Origin: Symbiodinium natans
Taxonomy: Eukaryota; Sar; Dinophyceae; Suessiales; Symbiodiniaceae
Direction: 5' to 3'
Assembly: GCA_905221605.1 (NCBI GenBank)
Contig: CAJNDS010000236.1
Span: forward strand, 253,501 to 317,500
DNA: 64,000 bases
Part shown: positions 23,101 through 30,657 of the stretch, in pieces
Position numbering within the stretch: position 1 is the first letter of the stretch
Layout: each line of letters opens with the position of its first letter
Position numbers and translations under genes: made by a program
Notes under the pieces: generated by a model
Told to the model about the DNA's origin: nothing
The model's database searches: none
The model's input: only the letters and a program-made list of their open reading frames with translations

Positions 23101-24252
23101 CTTATGAGACTTTACTTGAACTTAGTCCTGCTGGAGGTTACAGGACATGTTCACACTTGGAGTGCTTAGCTTGCCAGCCCCACCGAACCCTTCCATGGCG
23201 TGTGTGGGAGTGCGAGCGCCGAAGCCTATTGAAGGATACGTCTGAGATCTGTAATGGCCTGCGCGGCCAGAATAGAGGGTCCCTGCTCAGTCAATCAATC
23301 CGAGGTTTGCGTAGATGTAGGATCATAGCGAGACCTTCCCAAGCCCTGCTAAGTGCGAGCGTGAGAGTCGAATTATTGGTGAATTGGTACAGGGCCCCGG
23401 TCTTTTGAATTTGAGGATGGCTCCTGTCCATTTTCTGAAATTGACAAAAGTTTGGCTCCAGGATGCATTGACGGGTAGCAAAAAGGCTTTAAACCCATAT
23501 GACACCTATTTCCTGATAGCCAGCTGACCGTTAAATAGGGCACAATGATGCCGCCTGCCTTGTCCGAGCGTGAGCGATTACATTCCAAACCCTCCCTATA
23601 TAATCCCAAGCCTGCCTGACAGACTGCCAGTCCAAAACGACTTAGTTTGCTACTTCTTTAGACTGACGAGCCTGGTGGTGTGGTTGATGGGCTTAGAGGG
23701 GGGGAGTGGGTCTTATTCCTGTTTGGTTTTTCTCTTTTGAGCCCAAGCAGCCGCGTCCGTAGTTCGTCATAGTGCCTACACAGGGGTTTAGGGTTTTGCG
23801 GGTGGAAAAAGCCCTCGATATCCTGCGTTCTCTGGGGCATATCCGTGGTAGATGAGGCATGTGGGTGGATGTGGTCGGTGTATACTTTTGGGTCATCCTT
23901 CTGGGGTCGGTGGATTTGCCCTAAAGGTCAAACAGTCACGGGCCAATGTGTCCTTTCCAGAGTTGAACCTACCGGAGCCTTGCCTGCCTCTGTGAGAGTC
24001 GAAACCCCCAAAACCCTTGCAACAAGAATTGGCTGGTTCTTAGCAGGGAATAAGGGCATGCGGTACCTGTATACTCCCTTAAAGGGTATATACAGGGCCC
24101 TAAATTCCCTCAATACTCCTACCAAGAACCGGGAGAAAAACAAAAGCAGCCCGAGGCTGGCCATCCTCTTGGCAGGATCCGAGGCCGCCTTGGACCAAGA
24201 CTTGGCTCGCATCCGGGAGCTGGAGAGGAGCACGCTGCACCCTGGAGCCTGA
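13929..24252 (+). CDS. ATP-grasp superfamily ligase, multi-exon, nested in an ABC-transporter intron
   Basis: Exons inferred from motif and phase: 13929-14033 (FADQLAGTLGLPLANDANTS and RVDKFRMQQ, the DK..M ATP-grasp entry motif), probably 14521-14534 (EALVR), 15441-15495 (CSDNELAAAVQKNLSSE), 16342-16416 (EYLQGEHFVVNSVSLNGTH), 16688-16721 (DLWRDEKIVSG), 16905-16978 (EIFYGHQTLVEAAV), 17223-17294 (ALLEALDAVGLGVGAAHLE), 19093-19171 (INPRTAGHEPRATQLVGHDQ), 19847-19903 (VVFLRAPADAEV), 20004-20063 (IVALPTFRSFDRAPVAMLEE), 24156-24252 (LARIRELERSTL, stop TGA at 24250). The order follows ATP-grasp enzymes of the biotin-carboxylase/amino-acid-ligase type, which couple ATP hydrolysis to bond formation between a carboxylate and an amine or thiol. 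The 16342-16978 and 17223 exons join perfectly in phase. The 5' end, the SaGSdG-type loop exon and one exon before 24156 were not found. Donors are mainly GC. Confidence 0.65.
14456..14510. repeat. Degenerate CCCTAAA tract
   Basis: Short imperfect telomere-type repeats immediately upstream of the 14-nt candidate exon. Confidence 0.75.
14635..14785. repeat. (AAC)n then (CTA/CTG)n trinucleotide microsatellite
   Basis: GAACAACAACAAC changes to CTACTACTA with CTG interruptions. Homopolymer C (14796-14810) and T/G runs (14880-14907) follow. Confidence 0.95.
15031..15119. mobile_element. Family A MITE-like foldback element, copy 1
   Basis: Terminal TGGGATGTTCCCCCTTATGC faces GAAGGGAACATCCCA. The 8-bp direct repeat CAAGGCAT flanks it at 15023-15030 and 15120-15127. 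Non-coding, about 90 bp. Confidence 0.8.
15749..15845. mobile_element. Family A MITE-like foldback element, copy 2
   Basis: Almost one full palindrome: TTGGGATGTTCCCCCTTATG at the left and TAAGGGGGAACATCCCAA at the right, centre AGGGGGTACTATA. Flanks GCGAGAAC and GCTATAAC match in 6 of 8 positions. Confidence 0.8.
15883..15968. repeat. Interstitial telomere-like array (CCCTAAA)n
   Basis: About 12 heptamers with two CCCGAAA variants. Confidence 0.95.
16155..16245. repeat. (ATGC)n, (AC)n and (AT)n microsatellites
   Basis: ATGC tetramers followed by ACACAC and ATATAT in a polypurine/polypyrimidine-poor patch. Confidence 0.9.
16995..17165. repeat. (CT)n and (CA)n microsatellites
   Basis: CTCTCGCTCTCTC, then two separate CA runs at 17055-17070 and 17136-17162. 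Confidence 0.9.
17520..18250. repeat. AT-rich intronic island without a gene
   Basis: The base composition drops sharply against both flanks. The segment holds many short ATCTAAC and CAATATGA-like phrases but no long period, no open frame and no recognised family. Confidence 0.55.
18674..18887. mobile_element. Family B inverted-repeat element with an internal telomere-like array
   Basis: Left end CTTGGAGGTTCATGGT, right end ACCATGAACCTCAAG. Inner inverted segments GAACTGTACTTAGAACC and AAGTACAGTTCTACCTGGG. Eight CCCTAAA units (18779-18842) lie in the middle. Confidence 0.75.
19018..19068. repeat. Interstitial telomere-like array (TTTAGGG)n
   Basis: Seven heptamers in the orientation opposite to most arrays in this window. 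Confidence 0.95.
19300..19370. repeat. AAT-rich repeat patch
   Basis: TAATAATAATAATCATAATAATAATG in an AT-rich stretch of the ATP-grasp intron. Confidence 0.8.
19575..19750. repeat. Octameric TTTTAGGG array
   Basis: Around 15 copies of an 8-nt unit GGGTTTTA, bounded by 7-nt TTTAGGG units at both ends. Confidence 0.95.
20192..22131 (+). pseudogene. Frame-broken DUF4116-like gene copy inside the ATP-grasp intron
   Basis: Coding-like sequence runs through the region but changes frame several times: frame of 20192 (VLDRDMSLSELQEKILDERG, a ubiquitin-like-looking stretch) to about 20940, then DRWEWIGTNFQDRLRGAKW to 21266, then a DUF4116-type repeat at 21400-21560 (REGTCLQFAASPDLRARQDV), then LLPALLEKLAAIDISLWKQF in another frame at 21720-21830, then RFEKTVDPETVLLVLDRHP, and a last shift before 22131. 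DUF4116 repeats pair short helices and are common in dinoflagellate and some bacterial proteins; function unknown. The breaks could be real decay or assembly indels. Confidence 0.5.
22955..22998. repeat. Short TTTAGGG tract
   Basis: Three to four degenerate units in the last long intron of the ATP-grasp gene. Confidence 0.8.
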
Positions 24253-24280
24253 ATTTTCGATGAGAAGATATAGGGCTGGG

Positions 24281-24340
24281 GTGTAGGGTTTAGGGTTTAG
24301 GGTTTAGGGTTTAGGGTTTAGGGTTTAGGGTTTAGGGTTT
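24281..24340. repeat. Interstitial telomere-like array (TTTAGGG)n
   Basis: Eight heptamers directly after the ATP-grasp stop codon. Confidence 0.95.
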
Positions 24341-24918
24341 CGGGCTATCAAGAGTCGTGGGTTCTAAAGGGCTATCACCCAATCAGCTGGACTTGGGGGT
24401 GCTCGCCCGAAGTAAATCAACTGCCAAACCTCATACGGCCATGGTGCAACTTTCCCGTAGCCATAGCCCCAACACTTTCGAAACAGTGCCGTGAGACCCC
24501 AGGTACAAGGGCTATGGGTCCTTTGATCCCGTGGCCTGCGCTGGCATCCTCACAGGGGGTGATTTCGAAGTGTGGAAGGCGACTTCGCTCCTATCAAGAA
24601 CCTCCAAGAAGAGCAAAAGGGGCCTGAAACCAGCAAGAAGCACAACGTGTCGTAAAAAGAACACGTACTTGCAGTTAACGAAGAGAGGCAGGCACTTTGA
24701 CCCTCAACACTAAACTCTATGTAAAGCCAATCCCTGCAATGGACGTGCAGTTCAGCTAGGCGGGCAGCGGAAACACACGCCAAACCCTAAACCCAAAACC
24801 TTATACCCTAAACCTAAACCCTGTTGAGACCCTCAGAAGTAGTCCCCGCAGTGTGCGCAAGTGCTGGGTGGGTGGCACAATATCCCTAAACCCTGAACCC
24901 TAAACCCTAAACCCCAAA

Positions 24919-24923
24919 CCCTA
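24919..24923. repeat. Target-site duplication CCCTA, left
   Basis: Matches 34849-34853 exactly. The flank is a telomere-type repeat, so the match is less informative than usual. Confidence 0.7.
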
Positions 24924-25152
24924 TACGGGGGGCAACCGAAGGAGGACAGGGAACAAGACAGTCAACCCCAACAGAAGCCCTTATTACCCCTGGAACAACC
25001 AACAACCGAACAGCAAGACCCCAAACCAAGGGCACACTTTTTACGAAACCTTTGACCGCTTTGGTCATGGCTTGAGCCAAAGATTACCGGGTTCATTGAC
25101 CCTTCAACTTCCAATACCAACTCCTTTCTACAATACCAATTGCAGCTCCGCA
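24924..25152 (-). repeat. 3' LTR
   Basis: 229 bp, identical to 34620-34848. In element sense it begins TGCGGAGC and ends CCCCCCGTA. Confidence 0.95.
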
Positions 25153-25160
25153 CTCCCCCT
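25153..25160 (-). other. Polypurine tract of the copia element
   Basis: In element sense AGGGGGAG lies immediately 5' of the 3' LTR, the expected plus-strand primer position. Confidence 0.8.
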
Positions 25161-25337
25161 GTCCTAGGATTTCCTAGGACACATTGGAGGTGCAGATCTT
25201 TGGCCAAAAACCGCCATTTAGGCAGCAGCCAGCTGCTTGAAATGCACATTATGGTTTAACGTCATCCAGGACGAACCTTCAGCTCATTGGCTGAATCCTT
25301 TACCATTGAGGATTTCTTCACCTCGCACTTGGAAAAT

Positions 25338-25975
25338 TCACGTTCCAGCGGCCCGTTCCTCACCAAGGAACTCAGCATTCACCACCCAGCCATCCTTGAG
25401 GCAATGCTTACAAAGCGTCTTAGCTCTGAGCTGTGAATATCGCAGAACATCACAGTCACTGCTTGCGTGCATACAGTTCCCACCCACTGTTGTATACAAA
25501 GTGGCACTCGCAGGAATAACCACCGCTTTCTTTATCCACAGCCATTTATACAGCCGTCGAAAGAGGCACCATGCCAGTTCCCAGAGTATAATTGCTGCCA
25601 CCAAATATGCAACAAGGTCTGAATTGTTGACAACCATTTCAATACCTTGAGCCAGAACCATCACCGTAGACGTGTTGGCGACCTTGCACACCCCTTCTTC
25701 TGAGCAAAAGAATCCAGCCGTGGACACTTCTTCGCCACCAATTGCCATCCCTTGCAGAGATGCAGCCACCATCATGACCGCCATTGCAAGCGAGGCTTTT
25801 TTCAAGTCAGTCCCTTGTACCAACAGTCGGAGACCCCAAAGTGCCTTTTGCTTTGCATACACCTGTCCACTCATCAATTTGGTCAACAGGTCAGCGATCA
25901 TATACTCACCGCGAAGATGCGCTATCACCATATAACCACGGTCCACCAGAGACCTGACACCGGCTGCTCGAATTC
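25338..25975 (-). CDS. Copia polyprotein, C-terminal part (end of RNase H plus a membrane/Cys-rich tail)
   Basis: The start continues the RNase H C-terminus after a frame change near 25965: WRTRHLRIRAAG, then RGEYMIADLLTK, a conserved copia ending. The remaining ~150 residues have a strongly hydrophobic helix (LVAYLVAAIILWELAW) followed by basic residues and a Cys/His cluster (CMHASSDC, CKHCLKDGW). This tail is not part of standard copia polyproteins, and I do not recognise it. It stops about 185 bp before the 3' LTR. Confidence 0.75.
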
Positions 25976-28165
25976 TCAGGTGTCTTGTCCTCCAGCTTCC
26001 AGCAGGATATTGAATGATCGAGCACGTTGAACCGAATCTGTATACAGCACTTTTTGCAGCGATTCTTCACCTGTTCCAACCAAAGCGGCAATTATAGGGG
26101 TGCACGACTGAATCATCGTTGCTCCCTCTATGGACGCATGTAATTCAGCTTCAGCTGTACTTAAAGCCACCGTTGATTGTCTTTGTGTTGCCCACATCAC
26201 TGGACAGTCACCCCACACCACCACCGCTCCTGAGTGGCTCTTTTCGTTTTCACCTGCTGCAAAGCTGGCATCCGCGTAGGACTCCACCACCTTAACGCCT
26301 CGTCCATAACGCAACACCTCATTTCTTTCTTTTTCGCATGTTGCGATTGCTCCGAACGTCAAGCCTAACGTTGGAGTTGCAGCAAGGTATCGGAAAACCT
26401 CCTCAGCCTTTTTAACCACAAATCGCGGCCTTCGGGATGTCCACAAAGACAACTGGCTCGTGCAGAACGCCAAATCAGGTCGAGTTTTGATTGCCACCCA
26501 GAGGAACTCCCCTACGGCACCTTGAGCCGCTCGCAAGGAAGGAATATCCACCTCCTCTTCTTCACCTGGAGTTTCTTTCACCATTGGCAGGTTACTCCCT
26601 TTTCCAGTTTCATCGATCTGATACCCTCGTCGGTTCAGCAAATCTCTCACAAAGTCCTCCTGGTTGAGAAAGAAGCTGCCATTTCGATACCAGATTTGGA
26701 CACCTAAAAACTTCAGGAATCCATCACCGCAGCCTGGACCACAGAACTCGGGTTCAGAAGTTTTCCACTCCTTCCTAATCTGTTCCAAGGCCTCCCGGAG
26801 CACTGTCATAGTCCCAGCCATCAAAAAATCATCCACGTAAAGACCCATTGTCCCTACCAACTTGCTTGTACCTTCCAGCTTCTCTTGCGCCATAATAAGG
26901 AACAGACTTGGGTCTGCATTGGACCTCTGAAAGCTCATTGCTTGTCCATCCTTTGACACCCAAGACATCCCTTGAAGACGTTGGTCTCGCCACTCCACCC
27001 ATGCTGCAGGACTTTCGGCCAAACCATACAAGGCCTTCCTCACAATCCACCGCTCCGCTTTTGTGCAAAGACCCAATTTCACCGCCGCCCTTGGGGGCTG
27101 CACCACCACCAAACGCCCTTCTCTTTGCGCCCTATTCATCGGCGCCGTCAGAAAGGCTTTGGAAATGTCTAAGCCAGCGATGATCCACACCATATATGCT
27201 GCGTGCCTCACTTGACACCTGAATGTAGTTGAATCTAAACCTGGAGCGTACAACGAGTGACGACTGAGTGACCTCGGCCCTTCATATTCTGTAGCTGCCG
27301 TTGACGAAATGAAGTTTCCACATGCACAGATACGGGCACGTCGCCTCCCTGTCCCTTGCTTCCGGGTAAACACCACCAGACTGGGAACGTACTCAATCAC
27401 CGGTGCATTAGGCTCTTCCGCCAATTTGTCCAGCTTTTCTTGAGTTGTTGGTTCCACCACCTCCAACTCTTTCACCAAAGACGTCACCTCGTCCGACAAT
27501 GATTCCCTCCACTTTTCCAGCTCTTGCATGGCTTCTTGTGTAGGAATTGTTTTTGTTTGCAGGAACTCAACCTCCTCTGCTGCCTCGAGCGCGGTATTTT
27601 CTTGCACCATTTGCTGAACTTGAGCTGCTTTGACCAAAAACTTCGAGAGCTGATCCTCAGCCCTTTTTGCTTTAACCAGCCATTCTCTAGTCTCTGATCC
27701 TTTCTCCTCATTCGACTCATTGGCCGATCCATGGAACTCGTCCAAAATGCAACATTCCTGTTCAGCAATTAGGCGTCGAATACTCAAATGCTCCTCTAGA
27801 GCCCATTGATGCGCTTCGAACACAGCGTAGTCGACTTCCTCTGCAAGGTCGTCCAGCGAGGTCTCTTTCAACGTCATTTTTAACCATTTCCTTTTTTCAC
27901 CTTCTTCAGCTTGTGGTTCCGGAAGAGGAAACTTGCATTGGAGAAGATAGCACCTATCCTTGTAGCACAAACGCTCCATAAAAACAGGTGTGTACCCTGT
28001 CAAGGATACCCTGTTCCCTTTCCAAGGCATAGGACCATGCAGCTTTCTCGGAAAGAACGACATGAAGTTCCAGTGGATATCCACCAATTTTCCAGGTAAG
28101 ACTTTCTTCCCATAGGATTGCTCCACCACTTCAGCTCCTTCCTCTAAAGACCTTTTCGTCCTCAA
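25976..28165 (-). CDS. Copia polyprotein, reverse transcriptase and RNase H part, with distal half of a dioxygenase-like domain
   Basis: The N-terminal part completes the 2-oxoglutarate dioxygenase-like domain with HGPMPWKGNRVSLTGYTP (distal His and Arg). A coiled, Glu-rich segment follows, then copia reverse transcriptase: LDISKAFLTAP (first Asp), KALYGLAESPAAW, and the catalytic YVDDFLMAG. RNase H motifs are SYADASFAAGENEKSHSGA and QSTVALSTAEAELHA. An open frame reaches upstream to 28261, but its first residues are the wrong frame; the true join is near the AAAA run at about 28160. It ends at TGA near 25976, where the frame changes again. Confidence 0.9.
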   Translation of the reverse strand: MRTKRSLEEGAEVVEQSYGKKVLPGKLVDIHWNFMSFFPRKLHGPMPWKGNRVSLTGYTPVFMERLCYKDRCYLLQCKFPLPEPQAEEGEKRKWLKMTLKETSLDDLAEEVDYAVFEAHQWALEEHLSIRRLIAEQECCILDEFHGSANESNEEKGSETREWLVKAKRAEDQLSKFLVKAAQVQQMVQENTALEAAEEVEFLQTKTIPTQEAMQELEKWRESLSDEVTSLVKELEVVEPTTQEKLDKLAEEPNAPVIEYVPSLVVFTRKQGTGRRRARICACGNFISSTAATEYEGPRSLSRHSLYAPGLDSTTFRCQVRHAAYMVWIIAGLDISKAFLTAPMNRAQREGRLVVVQPPRAAVKLGLCTKAERWIVRKALYGLAESPAAWVEWRDQRLQGMSWVSKDGQAMSFQRSNADPSLFLIMAQEKLEGTSKLVGTMGLYVDDFLMAGTMTVLREALEQIRKEWKTSEPEFCGPGCGDGFLKFLGVQIWYRNGSFFLNQEDFVRDLLNRRGYQIDETGKGSNLPMVKETPGEEEEVDIPSLRAAQGAVGEFLWVAIKTRPDLAFCTSQLSLWTSRRPRFVVKKAEEVFRYLAATPTLGLTFGAIATCEKERNEVLRYGRGVKVVESYADASFAAGENEKSHSGAVVVWGDCPVMWATQRQSTVALSTAEAELHASIEGATMIQSCTPIIAALVGTGEESLQKVLYTDSVQRARSFNILLEAGGQDT

Positions 28166-30655
28166 CCCACAGCTGACCATCTTTATAGTCACCAAAGCCA
28201 CACACATAATTGCAGCAATGTTTTTCATTGTGACTATCCCTATGCAATGACACCGGAGCATTGCACGAGATCTGAAGAGCAGAAAATTTGGCTTCAGGAT
28301 TGTGGTGCCTCACGAATGATGCCAAATAACGACATAGCCATGGTCTTCGATGAGTCTCTTTTGTGATACCACACACTCCGCCATGAGTATAGTGGCCCAA
28401 CACCAGAGCTCGCGTACTTGTACACCAATTGTTGATACCACCTCTTCGATTCACCCTCTTTGGGTATACAATCCCTTCCAAAAGCTCCTCACAGTCCACG
28501 TAATCATACATAGACCTTTCATACATTGACTTGGCTTTTTGCTCTTCCTTTTCCAACTGTGTTCCATCCTCAGCAGTCTCACTTTTGCAGACCAAATAAG
28601 CATTTTCATGAGGAGAACAGCAAGTCGGCCAATACTCATCACCAGGAACATTGTCCTCGACATCTGCATTTTCTTCCAGCTCCCCCAGACCCTGCATGTC
28701 ATCCTCGAAAATTTCTAAGGGCGGACTCTCCCCCCGCTTGCGAAGCAAGCGCAAGGAGCCCACATGACCACGCAGTGAAGAGGCCGGGCTTTTTTCATTT
28801 AACCGATGACGAACTGGAGGATCGCGAGGCGGAGGTAAAGGAGGACCTTCCTCATCAGCGAACCGAAGCGCCGGTTTTTTCCCCTTGAGACGATGCTCTG
28901 GAGGAGAAGGCTCGTGTTCTTCTACCACCCCTTCCAGCTCCAAGTCAGGCGGTTCCTTTATATTGGAAAAAATCGTAGTGCAGGGAAATAACACCAGTTC
29001 ATCCGGATCTTTTGCAGTCCCTTGAGCTTCCACCCAATAACCACCAGGTAGGTCATCGCATGGACCCAAAAGAAGTGCAGGCTGCGTACGATCGACCCAT
29101 TGCCGACCTTTCTTTGTTCCATCCGGACCCAGCAACTCCCACGGACGACGTTTAACTTGAATCTGAGCACCAAAGGGAAGCAATGCCTTAGGATTTAACC
29201 CCAACTCCCTTTCAGCTTTCTGCCACCGTAACATTGACCAATGGCGAGCAGCCAGTGCCCAGTACGCCGGTCCGAGTCGCGCCTCCTTTAAGAGCGACCT
29301 GACACCACGTTTGAATAAACCCACACATGCTTCAGCGCGCCCATTTGTTTGCGGGACTCCAGGATCACCAGTGGTCCTATATATCAGACGAGTTTCGCAA
29401 AAGGACCGGAAGCGTGCATTGACAAACTCCCCCGCTCGATCTGAGTGGATTCTCAACACCGGATACCCATGTCTCTGCAAGCGCACCATCATTCTTTGAA
29501 CTGCCGATAAAACAGTTGTTTGCTGTTTGTCCACAATCGGCTCCACCATAACGAAGTTGATCATACGAACCGGTTGGGTCAAGTGGTCCTTCAGTTCCTT
29601 CCAGGATTTTTCAGAAGCTTGAATTTTCAACACCTCTGCCTCCAGAACTGGCGCAGGTTCCACCGGTGCAGAGTCTTCCTCCTCGAAGTTAGCGACTGCA
29701 TCGCCTAACCATTCTCCAACACCAGCACCATCATCTACCACCTGATCTTCCACCTCATCCGCATCTTCCTCCTTTTCTGGAGGGCGACCCACATTGGGAT
29801 CCAACATTGGAAATTGATACACACCAATAACAGCGTGTCGTGGCTTCTGCTGGTGAGCATCCTTTGAAAACTTGTATGGACCCGCTAAGTCCAATGATAA
29901 AGTGTAAGCATCCCCATGCTTTCGCCTCAAATGGCGACGCTCTTTTCCAGCAGCAGACACACAGATTTGACAATCACGTCTGAAGGGAATATGCCCCCTT
30001 AGGCAATGGTCACGGAAGGCACGCTCCTCAGCTGTCAACCTCCGTAACGTTCCTTCTCGTTCTTCCTTTTTTGACACCATAGCTGCCCGTTCAGCATCGC
30101 TCTCATGCAACCATTGTGCCAACCTGTGACGTATTCTTTTAACCAATCCAAACGCCCATCGCGCCCATATAGAGGATTGTCCCATACGCTCTTCCAGGGT
30201 AGAAGCGAATGTTGCTGACCACGGAACAACCACGCGAACTTGTTCTAACGATTCCCATAGTTCCATATCAGACACCAGGAAAGTCGTAGGTTTCACCAGA
30301 GCATGTCCCAACGCTCCTTGATCAAAGTGTGCAGCGTACATTCCATAACGCTCACAAAAGCTTTTCACCTCTGGCCAACTCCAGAAGGTAGGACTTGAGA
30401 GCCCTTCCTGAGAACCATCCACCAGATCCTCAGCACTCAAGACCGTTTTGCCGTTCTGAGAGAAATCTTTCCCTATGAGTTCAGGGTCCCCAGGGCTTTC
30501 CATGCCAAAGAAGACAGAACTTCCATTGATGACTTCAGCAGTTCCACACCTTGAATGCACTGCCACGTCATATAGGAAAAGCATCTTCAGAAGTAAAACA
30601 CCATCCTTTTGAGCTAATTCTTGATGTGGCCAAGGAAGACTTTTTAACCCCAACC
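28131..30655 (-). CDS. Copia polyprotein, integrase part, with methyltransferase-like C-terminal half and dioxygenase-like N-terminal half
   Basis: The first ~190 residues complete the methyltransferase-like domain (MESPGDPE at the motif-VI position; HFDQGALGHALVKPTTFL, probably target recognition). Next is the integrase zinc site (HCLRGHIPFRRDCQIC) and the catalytic core with LSLDLAGPY (first Asp), RIHSDRAGEF (second Asp) and QTNGRAEACVGLFKRG (Glu). After a Pro/charged linker, the segment RALVLGHYTHGGVCGIT with HRDSHNEKH (an HxD iron-site motif) begins a 2OG-Fe(II) oxygenase-like fold. The frame ends at TGA after GFGDYKDGQLWVEDE, and the domain continues in the next frame. Confidence 0.85.
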
Positions 30656-30657
30656 GT

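Noticed and set aside
22424-24140. Assorted 60-135-residue frames in the last ATP-grasp intron
   Set aside because: No motif, overlapping on both strands; only 24156-24252 is supported as coding.
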